Position numbers and translations under genes: made by a program
Shown: positions 55,066-63,995 of the stretch, piece by piece
Layout: every line of letters starts with the position of its first letter
How positions within the stretch are numbered: position 1 is the first letter of the stretch
NCBI GenBank assembly: GCA_036274895.1
Contig: DASUEU010000027.1
Span: forward strand, 1 to 64,000
Source of the DNA: CALMKX01 sp036274895
GTDB lineage: Bacteria; Acidobacteriota; Thermoanaerobaculia; Multivoradales; SZUA-115
Direction: 5' to 3'
DNA: 64,000 bases
The notes under the pieces: generated by a model
Seen by the model: the letters and a program-made list of their open reading frames with translations, nothing else
Databases searched by the model: none
Told to the model about the DNA's origin: nothing

Positions 55066-56677
55066 AAGAAACCTTCGGGCGCGTGCGCACCTCCTGTTGG
55101 CGCCAGAAACTCCACCTCGGCTACTCTCGCGCTTGCCCGAGAGGCGTGGCCGTCCACTTACTGGTGCGGTCCGAGCCCGTAAAAAGACATGGTCCGGGGG
55201 TTGTCTGCGGACTTTAGAGTGGTGACGCCCCAGGGCGATCCCGTTTAGGAAAGTGATCGACTCCTGCGAACCCCTCCTCTCGGCCCCAGGACCAGGAGGA
55301 GGACAATGACAAAGAAGACGCGCGGGAAGCAGGCCAGGCGACCTTTCACAACCATCCATGTGGGGGCTGCTGGACTCGATGTCCGTGCTACGTTCCATGT
55401 CGTAGCGGTTCCGCCCGATCGCACGGACGAGCCTGTGCGCACCTTTCGGAGCTTCACTGGTGACCTTCATCGACTCGCCGACTGGCTCGCGGAAGGCGAC
55501 GTTAAGACCATCGCCATGGAGTCGACCGGCGTGTACTGGATCCCCGCCTTCGAGATCCTTGAAGCGCGCGGATTCGAGGTGCTGCTGGTCAACGCGCGCG
55601 ATGTCAAGAATGTTCCAGGCCGAAAGACCGATGTCAATGATGCGTAGTGGCTCCAGCAGCTGCACGAGCATGGCCTCTTGCGGGGCAGCTTCCGGCTCCA
55701 GGAGCGAGTGGTACGGCTGCGGGCGCTTCTTCGGCATCGCGAAGGCTTGATCGACCAAGCGGCCTCGCATGTGCAGCGCATGCAGAAGGCATTGATGCAG
55801 ATGAATGTGCAGCTGCACCACGTTGTCAGCGACATCACCGGCATGACGGGTATGAGGATCGTCCGAGACATCGTTGATGGTACCCACGCTCCCGAGATCC
55901 TGGCCCAGCATCGCGACACCCGGTGTAAGGAGTCAGAGGACACGATCCGCGAGGCACTTACGGGAAACTACAGACGAGAGCACCTCTTCGCCCTCCGCCA
56001 CGCTCTGGAGGCGTATGACTTCTTCCAAGCAAGGGTTGCCGAGTGCGACGTCGAGATCGCAAATGCACTCCAGGAGCTCAACAACGATCGTCCTGCGCCC
56101 ACCGAACCCCTGCCGGCCGTTCGCCACTCGCGTGGCCGCAACGAGCCCGCGTTCAACGTCCGCAGCGCTCTTTATACTCTCCTCGGCGCCGACCTCAGCC
56201 AGATTCACGGTCTCGGGCCCTATTCGGTGCTGCGACTTGTCGCTGAGTGCGGCGATGACATGCGGAAGTGGCCCACGGCGAAGCACTTTACCTCGTGGCT
56301 GACACTTGCCCCCGGGAACAAGATCTCGGGTGGCCGAGTCCTCAGCTCGAAGACGCGTCGATCAGCGAATCGAGCCGCAGCGCTTCTGCGTATCGCAGGA
56401 GTCAACGTCGGGCGAACGAAGACGGCCCTTGGGGCCTTCTACTGTCGGCTCGCAGCGCGCATCGGAAAGGCCAAGGCCGTCACCGCGCCGGCACGGAAGC
56501 TGGCAGTGCTGTTCTACAACGCACTCCGTTTCGGCCCCAAGTACGCTGACCCCGGTGAGAGCTACTACGAAGAGCGATACCGGCAGCGGGTCCTTCACAA
56601 CCTTCAGCGGCGCGCTCGCCAGCTGGGCTTTGCCATCGTCCCGTCTCCCGAGCCCAGCACCGGGGCAGGAGTTTCTT
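55066..56677 (+). mobile_element. IS110-family insertion inside IS3 orfA
   Basis: AAGAAAC at the left end and GTTTCTT at the right end frame about 1.6 kb with an IS110 transposase. The left non-coding end is long (about 240 bases) and the right one is essentially absent; the transposase stop overlaps the right border. This is the layout of the IS110 group, whose bridge RNA lies in the left end. Confidence 0.72.
55073..55305 (+). ncRNA. Candidate IS110 bridge RNA region
   Basis: Non-coding left end of the IS110 element, directly upstream of its transposase. In IS110-group elements this place encodes the structured bridge RNA with target- and donor-binding loops. GTCCGAGC...GGTCCGGG and CTCCTG...CAGGAG are possible stems. 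No family match was computed. Confidence 0.4.
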
Positions 56678-56679
56678 AG
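55306..56679 (+). pseudogene. IS110 transposase with internal amber codon
   Basis: The reading frame is open across 457 codons except for one TAG at 55645-55647. Before it is the DEDD-type RuvC-like catalytic domain (VGAAGLDVRATFHVVAV, IAMESTGVYWIPAFEILEAR, PGRKTDVNDA); after it are WLQQLHEHGLLRGSFRLQER and the Tnp20 domain with LGPYSVLRLVAECGDDMRKW and LAPGNKISGGR. The usual continuation is DVNDAEWLQ, so the TAG probably replaced a glutamate codon. Unless suppressed, the transposase is inactive. Confidence 0.85.
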
Positions 56680-56739
56680 GAAAGTCGCGGCGCTGGTGGA
56701 GGCCACGTCGCCGCCCGCGACCCGCAGCGAGCGTGGGCG

Positions 56740-57741
56740 ATGAGCGGGGTCGCCGAGTTGGCCCAACAGGTCGGCGTAGCGCCGGCCTGCCAGGCCCTGG
56801 GGGTGCCCCGCTCGTCGTGGTATCGCCGCCAGGCGCCGCGGCCCGTGGCTTCGCCTCGCCCGAGGCCGGCCCGGTCGCTGAGCGAGGCCGAGCAGCAGCA
56901 GGTTCTGGCGGTCTTGAACAGCGAGCGGTTCGTCGACCGGCCACCGGCCCAGGTGATGGCCACCCTGCTCGACGAAGGCACCTACCTGTGCTCCACCCGC
57001 ACGATGTATCGGCTTCTGTCGGCCGAGGGGCCGGTGCGCGAGCGCCGCGACCAACTCACCCACCCGGCCTACCAGAAGCCCGAGCTACTGGCGACTCGGC
57101 CCAACCAGGTCTGGTCCTGGGACATCACCAAGCTGCGCGGGCCGGTGAAGTGGAGCTTCTACAGCCTCTACGTCATCCTCGATATCTTCAGCCGCTACGT
57201 CGTGGGCTGGATGGTGGCCGAGGGCGAAAGCGCCGCCCTGGCCGAGACGTTGATCGAACAGACCTGCCAGAAGCAGGGCATCGAGCGGGACCAACTGACC
57301 CTCCACGCCGACCGCGGCAGCTCGATGACGTCGAAGTCGGTGGCCGTGCTGCTGTCCGACCTCGGCGTCACCCAGAGCCATAGCCGCCCCCACGTCAGCG
57401 ACGACAACCCCTTCTCGGAGAGCCACTTCAAGACCCTCAAGTACCGCCCTGACTTCCCCGACCGCTTCGGCCCCCTGGCCCACGCCCGGGCCTTCTGCCA
57501 GCGCTTCTTCCACTGGTACCACACCGAGCATCGCCACTCCGGCCTCGCCCTGCTCACTCCCGAAGCCGTCCACTACGGCCGGGCCGCCGAGATCCTCGCC
57601 GTGCGCCATGAGACACTCCTCGCCGCCTACGAGAAGAACCCCGCACGTTTCGTGCGACGAGTGCCCCAACCCCAACAGCTCCCCAAAGCCGTCTGGATCA
57701 ACCCGCCCTCCAAGGCCCCAGAAACTGAGGATGCTCCCTAA
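56740..57741 (+). CDS. IS3 transposase OrfB (DDE integrase core)
   Basis: 333 residues. An HTH_21-like region (QVMATLLDEGTYLCSTRTMY) is followed by the rve catalytic core with the three acidic residues in QVWSWDITKLRG, LHADRGSSMTS and DDNPFSESHFKTLKYRPD. Intact. It starts within the orfA stop (ATGA). In IS3 elements the active transposase is the OrfAB frameshift product, so loss of orfA by the IS110 insertion should abolish mobility. Confidence 0.88.
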   Translation: MSGVAELAQQVGVAPACQALGVPRSSWYRRQAPRPVASPRPRPARSLSEAEQQQVLAVLNSERFVDRPPAQVMATLLDEGTYLCSTRTMYRLLSAEGPVRERRDQLTHPAYQKPELLATRPNQVWSWDITKLRGPVKWSFYSLYVILDIFSRYVVGWMVAEGESAALAETLIEQTCQKQGIERDQLTLHADRGSSMTSKSVAVLLSDLGVTQSHSRPHVSDDNPFSESHFKTLKYRPDFPDRFGPLAHARAFCQRFFHWYHTEHRHSGLALLTPEAVHYGRAAEILAVRHETLLAAYEKNPARFVRRVPQPQQLPKAVWINPPSKAPETEDAP

Positions 57742-58015
57742 ATGTCACCCCTGACTGTCTCGAAGTCGTTGACACGTTCCGGTTCTTGCCGCTCTGCTGG
57801 ATCGGCATCGCTCAAGCCGCGAGGTCGTGGGAATCCCTGGCCCCCAACGGGCGTTTCGTGAGGAGGATTCCGGCATCCAACACGCGTATCTCCTAATGGA
57901 CGCGGGTTTCTCGTGGGGCCTCGGAGAAGGCTGAGCCTTTGCTGCGACTCAAACAGGATTCTTACACCTACAGGAGCATGGCCACACGCTAGAATTCCTG
58001 CCGAGGGCTTTCTTT

Positions 58016-61000
58016 ATGGCGTCGGCTCGCCGATTGGGTCGCGTGTTCGTGTCGTCGGTATTCGGCGGGATGCTCGAGCTTCGCCGAGAGGCAGCCGAGC
58101 TGATTCGCGGCTTGGGCCTCGAGCCGGTGTTGATGGAGGACGCGCTCGCTCACGACTTGGCCGTCGGCGCACGGCTCGAGGCGGAGCTGGCGAGCTGCGA
58201 CCTCTATGTCGGCGTGTTCGACAAAGAGAGCGCCACCGTGCCGCCCGGCGGGCGCTCGATCACCCAGGAAGAGCTGTTCCAGGCCGGCCGCCTGGGCCTG
58301 CGCCGTCTGGTCTTCTACTCGCTGGTTGGGCAGGGTGAGCGAGACGCCGATCTTCAAGCGTTCCTCGATCGGGAAGTGGGCGACTATCGCGCCGGTGTCT
58401 GGTCCCGGCCCTACGCCGATGAGAGAGCCCTGCGGCGGGACCTGGTGGCCTCGCTGTCGGCGGCTCGGCCGCGCCTGGCCTTGGGGCTCGAGCGGGGGCC
58501 GGCCGGGCTGGCGGCCACGCTGTTTCTCTCCGGCCTGGGCCGGGCCTGGAGCGGTTCGGAGAGTGTGGGGCCGGAGCCGCTCACCGCCTCAGGCGCGGAG
58601 CGGGACTGGCTGCAAGTGCTTCGCCGGCTGCCGCCCCCCGCCCAGGGTGAGGCTGGGGCCGGCTTCACGGCCGCCTGGCTGCCTCCCTCCCTCGCCGCAG
58701 CGTTGGCCGAAGCCTTGACGCTGGCGGTCGGGCGGCTGCTGGTGCTGGAGGTGCGCAGCGCGGATCTCGGCGCCCTCCACCAGCCGTGGGAGCTGCTTAG
58801 CCTGCCGGGCCACGAGCTGCCGGTGCGCACCGGGGCCCTGGAGGTCGTTCGGCGTTTGCTGGGTGTGGGAGAACCGCTCGCACCGGGCCATGACCAGGTG
58901 CCGACGATCCCGGCGGATCGCCTGGACGTGCTGGGCTTCACGCCGAGCCCGATCGAGGACCAGACAGCCGAGGCTCGCATGGGCGCCTGGGGCTACTCGG
59001 ATCAGCATCTCTTCTGGGAGCAGGAGCAGGATCGCCTTCTCGCGGCCATGGAGCCCTTGCTGCGCGCCGGTCGCGGTGGTCTCCACCTGCCGGACGAGGG
59101 GGACTCCGCCTTGCTCGCCCAGCTTCTCGGCCGGCGGGGCCGGCCCGGGGTGCTCCACCTGGCCTGCCATGGCGGCTTTCTCGCGCCCAAGCCCGGCGCA
59201 GCGCCGCAGGCGGTGGTCTTCCTCGAAGACGAAGAGGGCCGCCGCCACTCCGTGGCGGCGGAAGAACTGCTCGGTTGGCTGAGGGCCGATCCCGCGAACC
59301 CGCCCCTCGGCCTGGCCGTTCTCGCGGCCTCTGCCACGGCTGCGGCCCGGCCTCAGCGCGAGGTGAGCACTGGCAGCCGCTCGCTGGCCGTGGCAGCGCC
59401 GAGTCTGGTGCAGGCCCTGGTGCAGGGTGGGGTACTGCGGGCGCTCGGCTTCCTCGACTCGGTCTCCGATCCCGGCGCCACGGCCTTCGCCGGGGCCTTC
59501 TACGGCAGCCTGGCCGAGGGCTCGGACCTGCCAGTGGCCCTGCGCTGTGGGCGGGCGGCCATCGCCGTCTCCGGCGGTCCGGGAGAGTGGGCCCTGCCGG
59601 CTCTGTTCACCGGCACGGACACCGGCCCTCTGGTCGTACCCCTGGAGGGCGGCGGCGCGGCCCCGATGGCGCTCAAGAGCTGGCGGGGCAGCTTCGCCGT
59701 CGGGGGCATCACGTATCTCAAGGAGGGCTACGTCGGCCGCCGCTGGTTGGAGCGCAAGCTGGCGCGGGCCATCCGAGAGGGCGAGCGGCTGGTGGTGCTC
59801 CACGGGTTGGGCGGCATCGGCAAGTCCACGCTCGCCTCGCGCTACCTCGAGCGACGACTGGCGGAGGGGGCGCGGGTGCTCACGCTCTACGCGGGCCGCG
59901 AGCTCTCGGCCGAGGGCCTGGTGGAAGAGGTAGCGGAACGCCTCACGGTTCGGCGGGACGCTGCTCTGCCCCCGGAGGAGGCCGAGAGGGACTTCCACAC
60001 CCGGCTGGCCGGAGCGCTCGGCGCAGAGGCCTCGACCTTTCTCCTGCTCGACAACTTCGAGGACCACCAGGAGCGCGACGGTTCCCTCTCGGACCCGGCC
60101 CTCGGCAAGGCGCTGCTGCTGCTTCTGCGCCTGGGGGGAGAGGGCTTCCGCTTGCTCCTCACCACTCGCCGGGCCTTGCAGCTGCCGCCCGGGCCGGTGC
60201 TGCCGTTCCTCCTCGACGTGGGGGAGCTGTCCGCCACCGGCCGCCGCAAGCTGCGCACGCTCGACCCTCGCGGCCTGGGTGCTCTGGACGATGCGGCCTG
60301 GCAGAAGGCGCAGGAGGTCTTCGGCGGCCACCCCAAGGCCCTCCAGCTCCTGGGGACCTACCTGCGTGCCAATAAGCACAGAGCGCGCCGCCTGCTCGAT
60401 CGCTTGGCCGAGGCGCAGGTCCACGTCGAGAAGGCCCTGGAGGCCGACGAGCAGGGGCACGGCCGACAGCTCCTGGCCGGCGAGCTTCTCGAAGAGATCC
60501 CCATAGAGTTGCTGCCAGCTTACGATCGTCTCTGCCTCCTCACAGTTCCCGTGCGTAGCGAGGAGCTCGAAGCGTTGCTCGCGGGCGAGGGCTGTGGTCA
60601 GCCGGCGGCTGCCTTGGCCTGGTTGCGGGAGAGAGGGCTTTTGGGTGCCGCCCTGGTGCCCGGCCTGGGCGCCAAGGGGGAACAGATGCACCGGCTGATC
60701 GCCTCCCGGCGCGGCGGGGCTCTTGCGGAGCGAGAGGGGCCTGAAGCGGCCCGCTCCTGGCACCTCCGCCTCGCCTCCCACTTTCAGCAAGCCGGACGAA
60801 CCCCCTCCGACTTGGGTATCGCCGCCGGCCACCTAGACGCTGCTGGCGATCGTGTCGGCGCGACGGAGCTCTATCAGTACTGGGCGATCCAGCTGCGTGA
60901 TCGACATTGCTGCGGGGCGAGTCGGCTGGTCGCAAGGGAAGGACTAATGCGGTTCCCGCCTTCGAACACGGAGAGCGGACGCGCCGCAGCTTCCAACCTC

Positions 61001-62299
61001 TGGCTTTCTCTTGGCGATGCTGCAGAGGCACTTGGGGACGACGAAGCCCTGAGTCAGGCACTTAGGGTTGCGGGAGAGCTCCTCGTCACCGGATCGGGGC
61101 CCAAGATCCGGTACGCTCGGGCTAGACACGCGCTGCTGTGTGGTCGGCGCCAGCTGGCCCTGGGTGACCATGACGGGGCAGCTTGGTGGTTCCGCGGTGC
61201 TGCAGATCTCTCCAGCGGCCTTGGGAGAGTTGGCCAACGACTGCGTGCCTTCGCTGTGGGAGGTCTAGGCGATCTGCTATTCGCCCGGGGCTACTTTGAG
61301 GAGGCCCTACGCATTCGGCAAGAAGAAGAGCTGCCGGTCTACGAACGTCTGGGCGACATGCACTCGCGGGCCGTGACCCTGGGCCAAATCGCCGACGTGC
61401 TGTTCGCCCGCGGTAACCTCGACGAGGCCCTGCGCCTCCGACAAGAAGAAGAGCTGCCTGTCTACGAACGTCTGGGCGACGTGCGCGAGCGGGCCGTGAC
61501 CCTGGGCCAGATCGCCGACGTGCTCTTCGCCCGCGGCAACCTCGACGGCGCACTGCGCATAAGGCAGGAGGAAGAGCTGCCGGCCTACGAACGTCTGGGC
61601 GACGTGCGCTCGCGAGCCGTGACCCTGGGCCAGATCGCCGATATCTACCACGCTCGCGGCAACCTAGACGAGGCCTTGCGCCTCCTCAAGGAAGAGTTGC
61701 TCCCGGCGTTCGAACGTCTGGGCGACGTGCGCTCGCGGGCCGTGACCCTGGGCAAGATCGCCGACATCTACCATGCTCGCGGCAACCTAGACGAGGCCCT
61801 ACGCATCCTCCAGGAGGAGTTGCTCCCGGCGTTCGAACGTCTGGGCGACGTGCGCTCGCGGGCCGTGACCCTGGGCAAGATCGCCGACGTGCTGTTCGCC
61901 CACGGCAACCTCGACGAGGCAACGAGGCTGCTCGACGAGGGGCTCGCCGTCCGCCGCTCGTTTGGAGATGTCGATGGAGTAGCAGCCACTCAGTTCAAGC
62001 TTGCACAGGTTGAGGTTCACCAGGGGAGCGTCGGGGCTGCTGTGCCCCGCCTGGTTGAGGCGTGGCAGGGGGTCAGTCGAATTGGCCGGCTGGACGGCAT
62101 CGGGCACGTGGGGCTGCTGCTGGGGCGGATCACCCTGGCGTCGGGGGCTCCGGAGCAGGCGCGAGCCCTGCTCGAGGCGGCCCGAGATGCCTTCTCGAGG
62201 CTTGGCCAAGAGGAGCTCGCAAATCAGGCGGCGGCGCTGCTGGAACAGATTCAGACGGCCGGTGACTCTCCCGGGGCTGGCGCCGGAGAAGGTGGCTAG
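58016..62299 (+). CDS. DUF4062-CHAT-STAND-TPR protein (predicted defence/cell-death)
   Basis: 1427 residues. Order: DUF4062 (GRVFVSSVFGGMLELRREAA, 1-100); a CHAT caspase-like domain (about 230-540) with VLHLACHGGFLAP giving the catalytic histidine H385, but LAVLAASATAA where the catalytic cysteine should be, with serine S439 instead; a STAND/NB-ARC NTPase with Walker A LHGLGGIGKSTLASRY (about 595-610) and STFLLLDNFED as Walker B; winged-helix region; then TPR units, including at least five nearly identical 41-residue copies (about 1095-1305). DUF4062 and CHAT-STAND-TPR proteins occur in bacterial immune and suicide systems. No obvious substrate protein gene is next to it. Confidence 0.83.
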   Translation: MASARRLGRVFVSSVFGGMLELRREAAELIRGLGLEPVLMEDALAHDLAVGARLEAELASCDLYVGVFDKESATVPPGGRSITQEELFQAGRLGLRRLVFYSLVGQGERDADLQAFLDREVGDYRAGVWSRPYADERALRRDLVASLSAARPRLALGLERGPAGLAATLFLSGLGRAWSGSESVGPEPLTASGAERDWLQVLRRLPPPAQGEAGAGFTAAWLPPSLAAALAEALTLAVGRLLVLEVRSADLGALHQPWELLSLPGHELPVRTGALEVVRRLLGVGEPLAPGHDQVPTIPADRLDVLGFTPSPIEDQTAEARMGAWGYSDQHLFWEQEQDRLLAAMEPLLRAGRGGLHLPDEGDSALLAQLLGRRGRPGVLHLACHGGFLAPKPGAAPQAVVFLEDEEGRRHSVAAEELLGWLRADPANPPLGLAVLAASATAAARPQREVSTGSRSLAVAAPSLVQALVQGGVLRALGFLDSVSDPGATAFAGAFYGSLAEGSDLPVALRCGRAAIAVSGGPGEWALPALFTGTDTGPLVVPLEGGGAAPMALKSWRGSFAVGGITYLKEGYVGRRWLERKLARAIREGERLVVLHGLGGIGKSTLASRYLERRLAEGARVLTLYAGRELSAEGLVEEVAERLTVRRDAALPPEEAERDFHTRLAGALGAEASTFLLLDNFEDHQERDGSLSDPALGKALLLLLRLGGEGFRLLLTTRRALQLPPGPVLPFLLDVGELSATGRRKLRTLDPRGLGALDDAAWQKAQEVFGGHPKALQLLGTYLRANKHRARRLLDRLAEAQVHVEKALEADEQGHGRQLLAGELLEEIPIELLPAYDRLCLLTVPVRSEELEALLAGEGCGQPAAALAWLRERGLLGAALVPGLGAKGEQMHRLIASRRGGALAEREGPEAARSWHLRLASHFQQAGRTPSDLGIAAGHLDAAGDRVGATELYQYWAIQLRDRHCCGASRLVAREGLMRFPPSNTESGRAAASNLWLSLGDAAEALGDDEALSQALRVAGELLVTGSGPKIRYARARHALLCGRRQLALGDHDGAAWWFRGAADLSSGLGRVGQRLRAFAVGGLGDLLFARGYFEEALRIRQEEELPVYERLGDMHSRAVTLGQIADVLFARGNLDEALRLRQEEELPVYERLGDVRERAVTLGQIADVLFARGNLDGALRIRQEEELPAYERLGDVRSRAVTLGQIADIYHARGNLDEALRLLKEELLPAFERLGDVRSRAVTLGKIADIYHARGNLDEALRILQEELLPAFERLGDVRSRAVTLGKIADVLFAHGNLDEATRLLDEGLAVRRSFGDVDGVAATQFKLAQVEVHQGSVGAAVPRLVEAWQGVSRIGRLDGIGHVGLLLGRITLASGAPEQARALLEAARDAFSRLGQEELANQAAALLEQIQTAGDSPGAGAGEGG
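61262..61930 (+). repeat. Tandem 123-bp repeats coding for TPRs
   Basis: GAACGTCTGGGCGAC recurs at 61343, 61466, 61589, 61712 and 61835, exactly 123 bases apart. Each unit codes for a variant of SRAVTLGQIADIYHARGNLD. The DNA similarity is very high, so the array expanded recently. Confidence 0.85.
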
Positions 62300-62390
62300 G
62301 CGCCCCCCCCCAGCGCGCCGGGGTGCCCACTCCTGGAGAAGGGTCTCCTGCACGCCTCTTCCTGCTTCTAAGAAGAGTCCCAGCCGTTTC

Positions 62391-62480
62391 GTGGCCCGGA
62401 ATCCCGTTTCTCGTTGCCTGGATTCCCGATCTTCGTCGCCTTCTTTCCCGAGGGCGGCGTGACCTGGAATCCCGTGCCCT
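62391..62480. repeat. 22-bp iterons, candidate plasmid origin
   Basis: Four units starting at 62391, 62413, 62435 and 62459, each containing (A/T)TCCCG or TTTCCCG at the same offset; the best match is GTTGCCTGGATTCCCG. Spacing is 22, 22 and 24. They lie beyond the 3' end of the RepA-type gene, where some plasmids have oriV. Confidence 0.6.
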
Positions 62481-62690
62481 TCCGGAGCAATTCCGCGGGG
62501 AATCCGCCGCCATGCCGTGGGCCGTCGGGAGGTCGGCGCGCGCAGGATCGCCCTTCGAGCCCGTCGAGGGCGGGAGCCGGGATGCCGGCCGCGTCGGGGC
62601 GGCTCACCGCTTGTCGAGCGGGTACACGTTGGCCGTGCGGGATCTGGAGGGCAGGGGAGGGGGCGGGTGGGGGTCGGTTGGCCGGGCGGT

Positions 62691-63995
62691 TCACGAACCG
62701 GGCGGCGGGCGGGCGCTGTCCTCGCTGGAGCTGGCGGCGGCTTGACGGGCCCTTCCAAGCGGGTGGGGGTTCGCGCGCTGTGGCCGGGGCGGCACCTGGC
62801 GCAGGGCGAGGCGAAGCTGCCGCCAGCGCTCCCGGGGATCGGTGAGGGGGGCGAGAGAGGCCGGATCCACGAGGGCAGGCTCGGCCGGCTTCGCCGGGCT
62901 CGGAGCCGGGCGGGGAAGGGGCTTCGGTGACGGCTCCGGCAATCTGGGCGGGCTAGCGGGTCGCTCTCGGGCTGGCGCCTGCGCTGGCGCCGGCGCGCTC
63001 CAACCTGGCCGGGCGGGGGCCTCACCTGGCTTCGCCGGCCGGCCCGGCCCCTTCCACGGCTCCACCACCAGGTCCCCCGAGCGCGGCAACAGGCGGGCCG
63101 GCAGCTCGGGGTGATGCTCGCGCAGCTCGGCTAGGATCTGCCCCAGCCGGTAGCGCAGCCGGCGCGGGTCCTTCTCCTGGCTGCCGAGCTGGGCGCAGAG
63201 CTGGCCGAAGGGCACCACGGCGGCCGAGCGCGCCGCGTAGCAGCGCCACAGCAGCAGCTGCGTGAAGTCCCAGGCCAGGGGGCGGTGGTGGAACGGCCGT
63301 AGGGCGGAAAGGGGCGTCGGCACCCGCGTCTCGCGCAGATAGCGCCAGAAGTCCGGGTCCAGGTCGAAGCCGTAGCGGTGGTAGGCCAGCAGGCGGCGGT
63401 CCGCGAGCTGCCCGGCCCGGCTCCCTCCGTTCAGCAGCTCGAGGGGCTCCACGGCCTCCGGCATCAGCACCAGCCGGCGGGTACGGCGCTCTTCCTGGTC
63501 GATCTCCTCGATCTGGATGGCGAGCCTCGCCACTCGCTCGAAGCGCTCCCGGAACACCCGATAAGCCCGGCCTCCCTGGTCCAGCCCGAAGGCCCGGAAG
63601 TACTCCGTGATGGCCGAGAAGCGCACCGCCCCGTCCTGGAACGCCTTGGTGGTGATCCAGGCAAGCAGCGAGCGATCCGCCCCGAAGGGCAGGGGGAAGC
63701 GCGGGTCGGTCGCCTGATAGGTCACCCTCAGCCAGGAGGACCGGCCTGTCCGGGCCGTGCGGGTTACCTCGCGGACGGCGTCTTCCCGCCGCAAGGGCAG
63801 GGCCGCTACCACGAACGGCCGTGGCTGGAGCAGCACCTCCGACACGCCCGGCGGCGAGGCGATCGCCTCGCCGCCCACCTCCAGCGGAGAGCTGGCTCCC
63901 CGGTCTCCAGGCAGCTCCAAGCCAGCGAGGAAGTGCCGCACCGCCGCCTCCTCAAGCCGCCCGCCGGGTGCGAAGCTGGTGCAATTGCACCCCAT
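62691..63995 (-). CDS. RepA-type plasmid replication initiator
   Basis: 434 residues if it starts at the ATG at 63995; the gene may extend past the window edge. The middle part matches RepA/PF04796: LPFGADRSLLAWITTKAFQD, GAVRFSAITEYFRAFGLDQG and FRERFERVARLAIQIEEI. The C-terminal 120 residues are Pro/Ala-rich and disordered. Together with the iterons downstream, MobC and the RHH regulator this suggests that the right part of the window derives from a plasmid or an integrative plasmid-like element. Confidence 0.8.
   Translation of the reverse strand: MGCNCTSFAPGGRLEEAAVRHFLAGLELPGDRGASSPLEVGGEAIASPPGVSEVLLQPRPFVVAALPLRREDAVREVTRTARTGRSSWLRVTYQATDPRFPLPFGADRSLLAWITTKAFQDGAVRFSAITEYFRAFGLDQGGRAYRVFRERFERVARLAIQIEEIDQEERRTRRLVLMPEAVEPLELLNGGSRAGQLADRRLLAYHRYGFDLDPDFWRYLRETRVPTPLSALRPFHHRPLAWDFTQLLLWRCYAARSAAVVPFGQLCAQLGSQEKDPRRLRYRLGQILAELREHHPELPARLLPRSGDLVVEPWKGPGRPAKPGEAPARPGWSAPAPAQAPARERPASPPRLPEPSPKPLPRPAPSPAKPAEPALVDPASLAPLTDPRERWRQLRLALRQVPPRPQRANPHPLGRARQAAASSSEDSARPPPGS

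Larger units (their letters stand above)
54582..57762 (+). mobile_element. IS3-family element interrupted by IS110
   Basis: TGAGACAGTC at 54582 and GACTGTCTCG at 57753-57762 form a 9-bp terminal inverted repeat. Inside are orfA and orfB of an IS3-type transposase in the usual order, orfA split by an IS110 element at 55066-56677. No clear target duplication was seen, so the exact ends are approximate. Confidence 0.7.

Noticed and set aside
61262..61930. CRISPR-like regular repeat
   Set aside because: The 123-base period is coding, in frame and without spacers; it encodes TPRs.
62391..62480. CRISPR array
   Set aside because: Units are contiguous without unique spacers; the pattern fits iterons.
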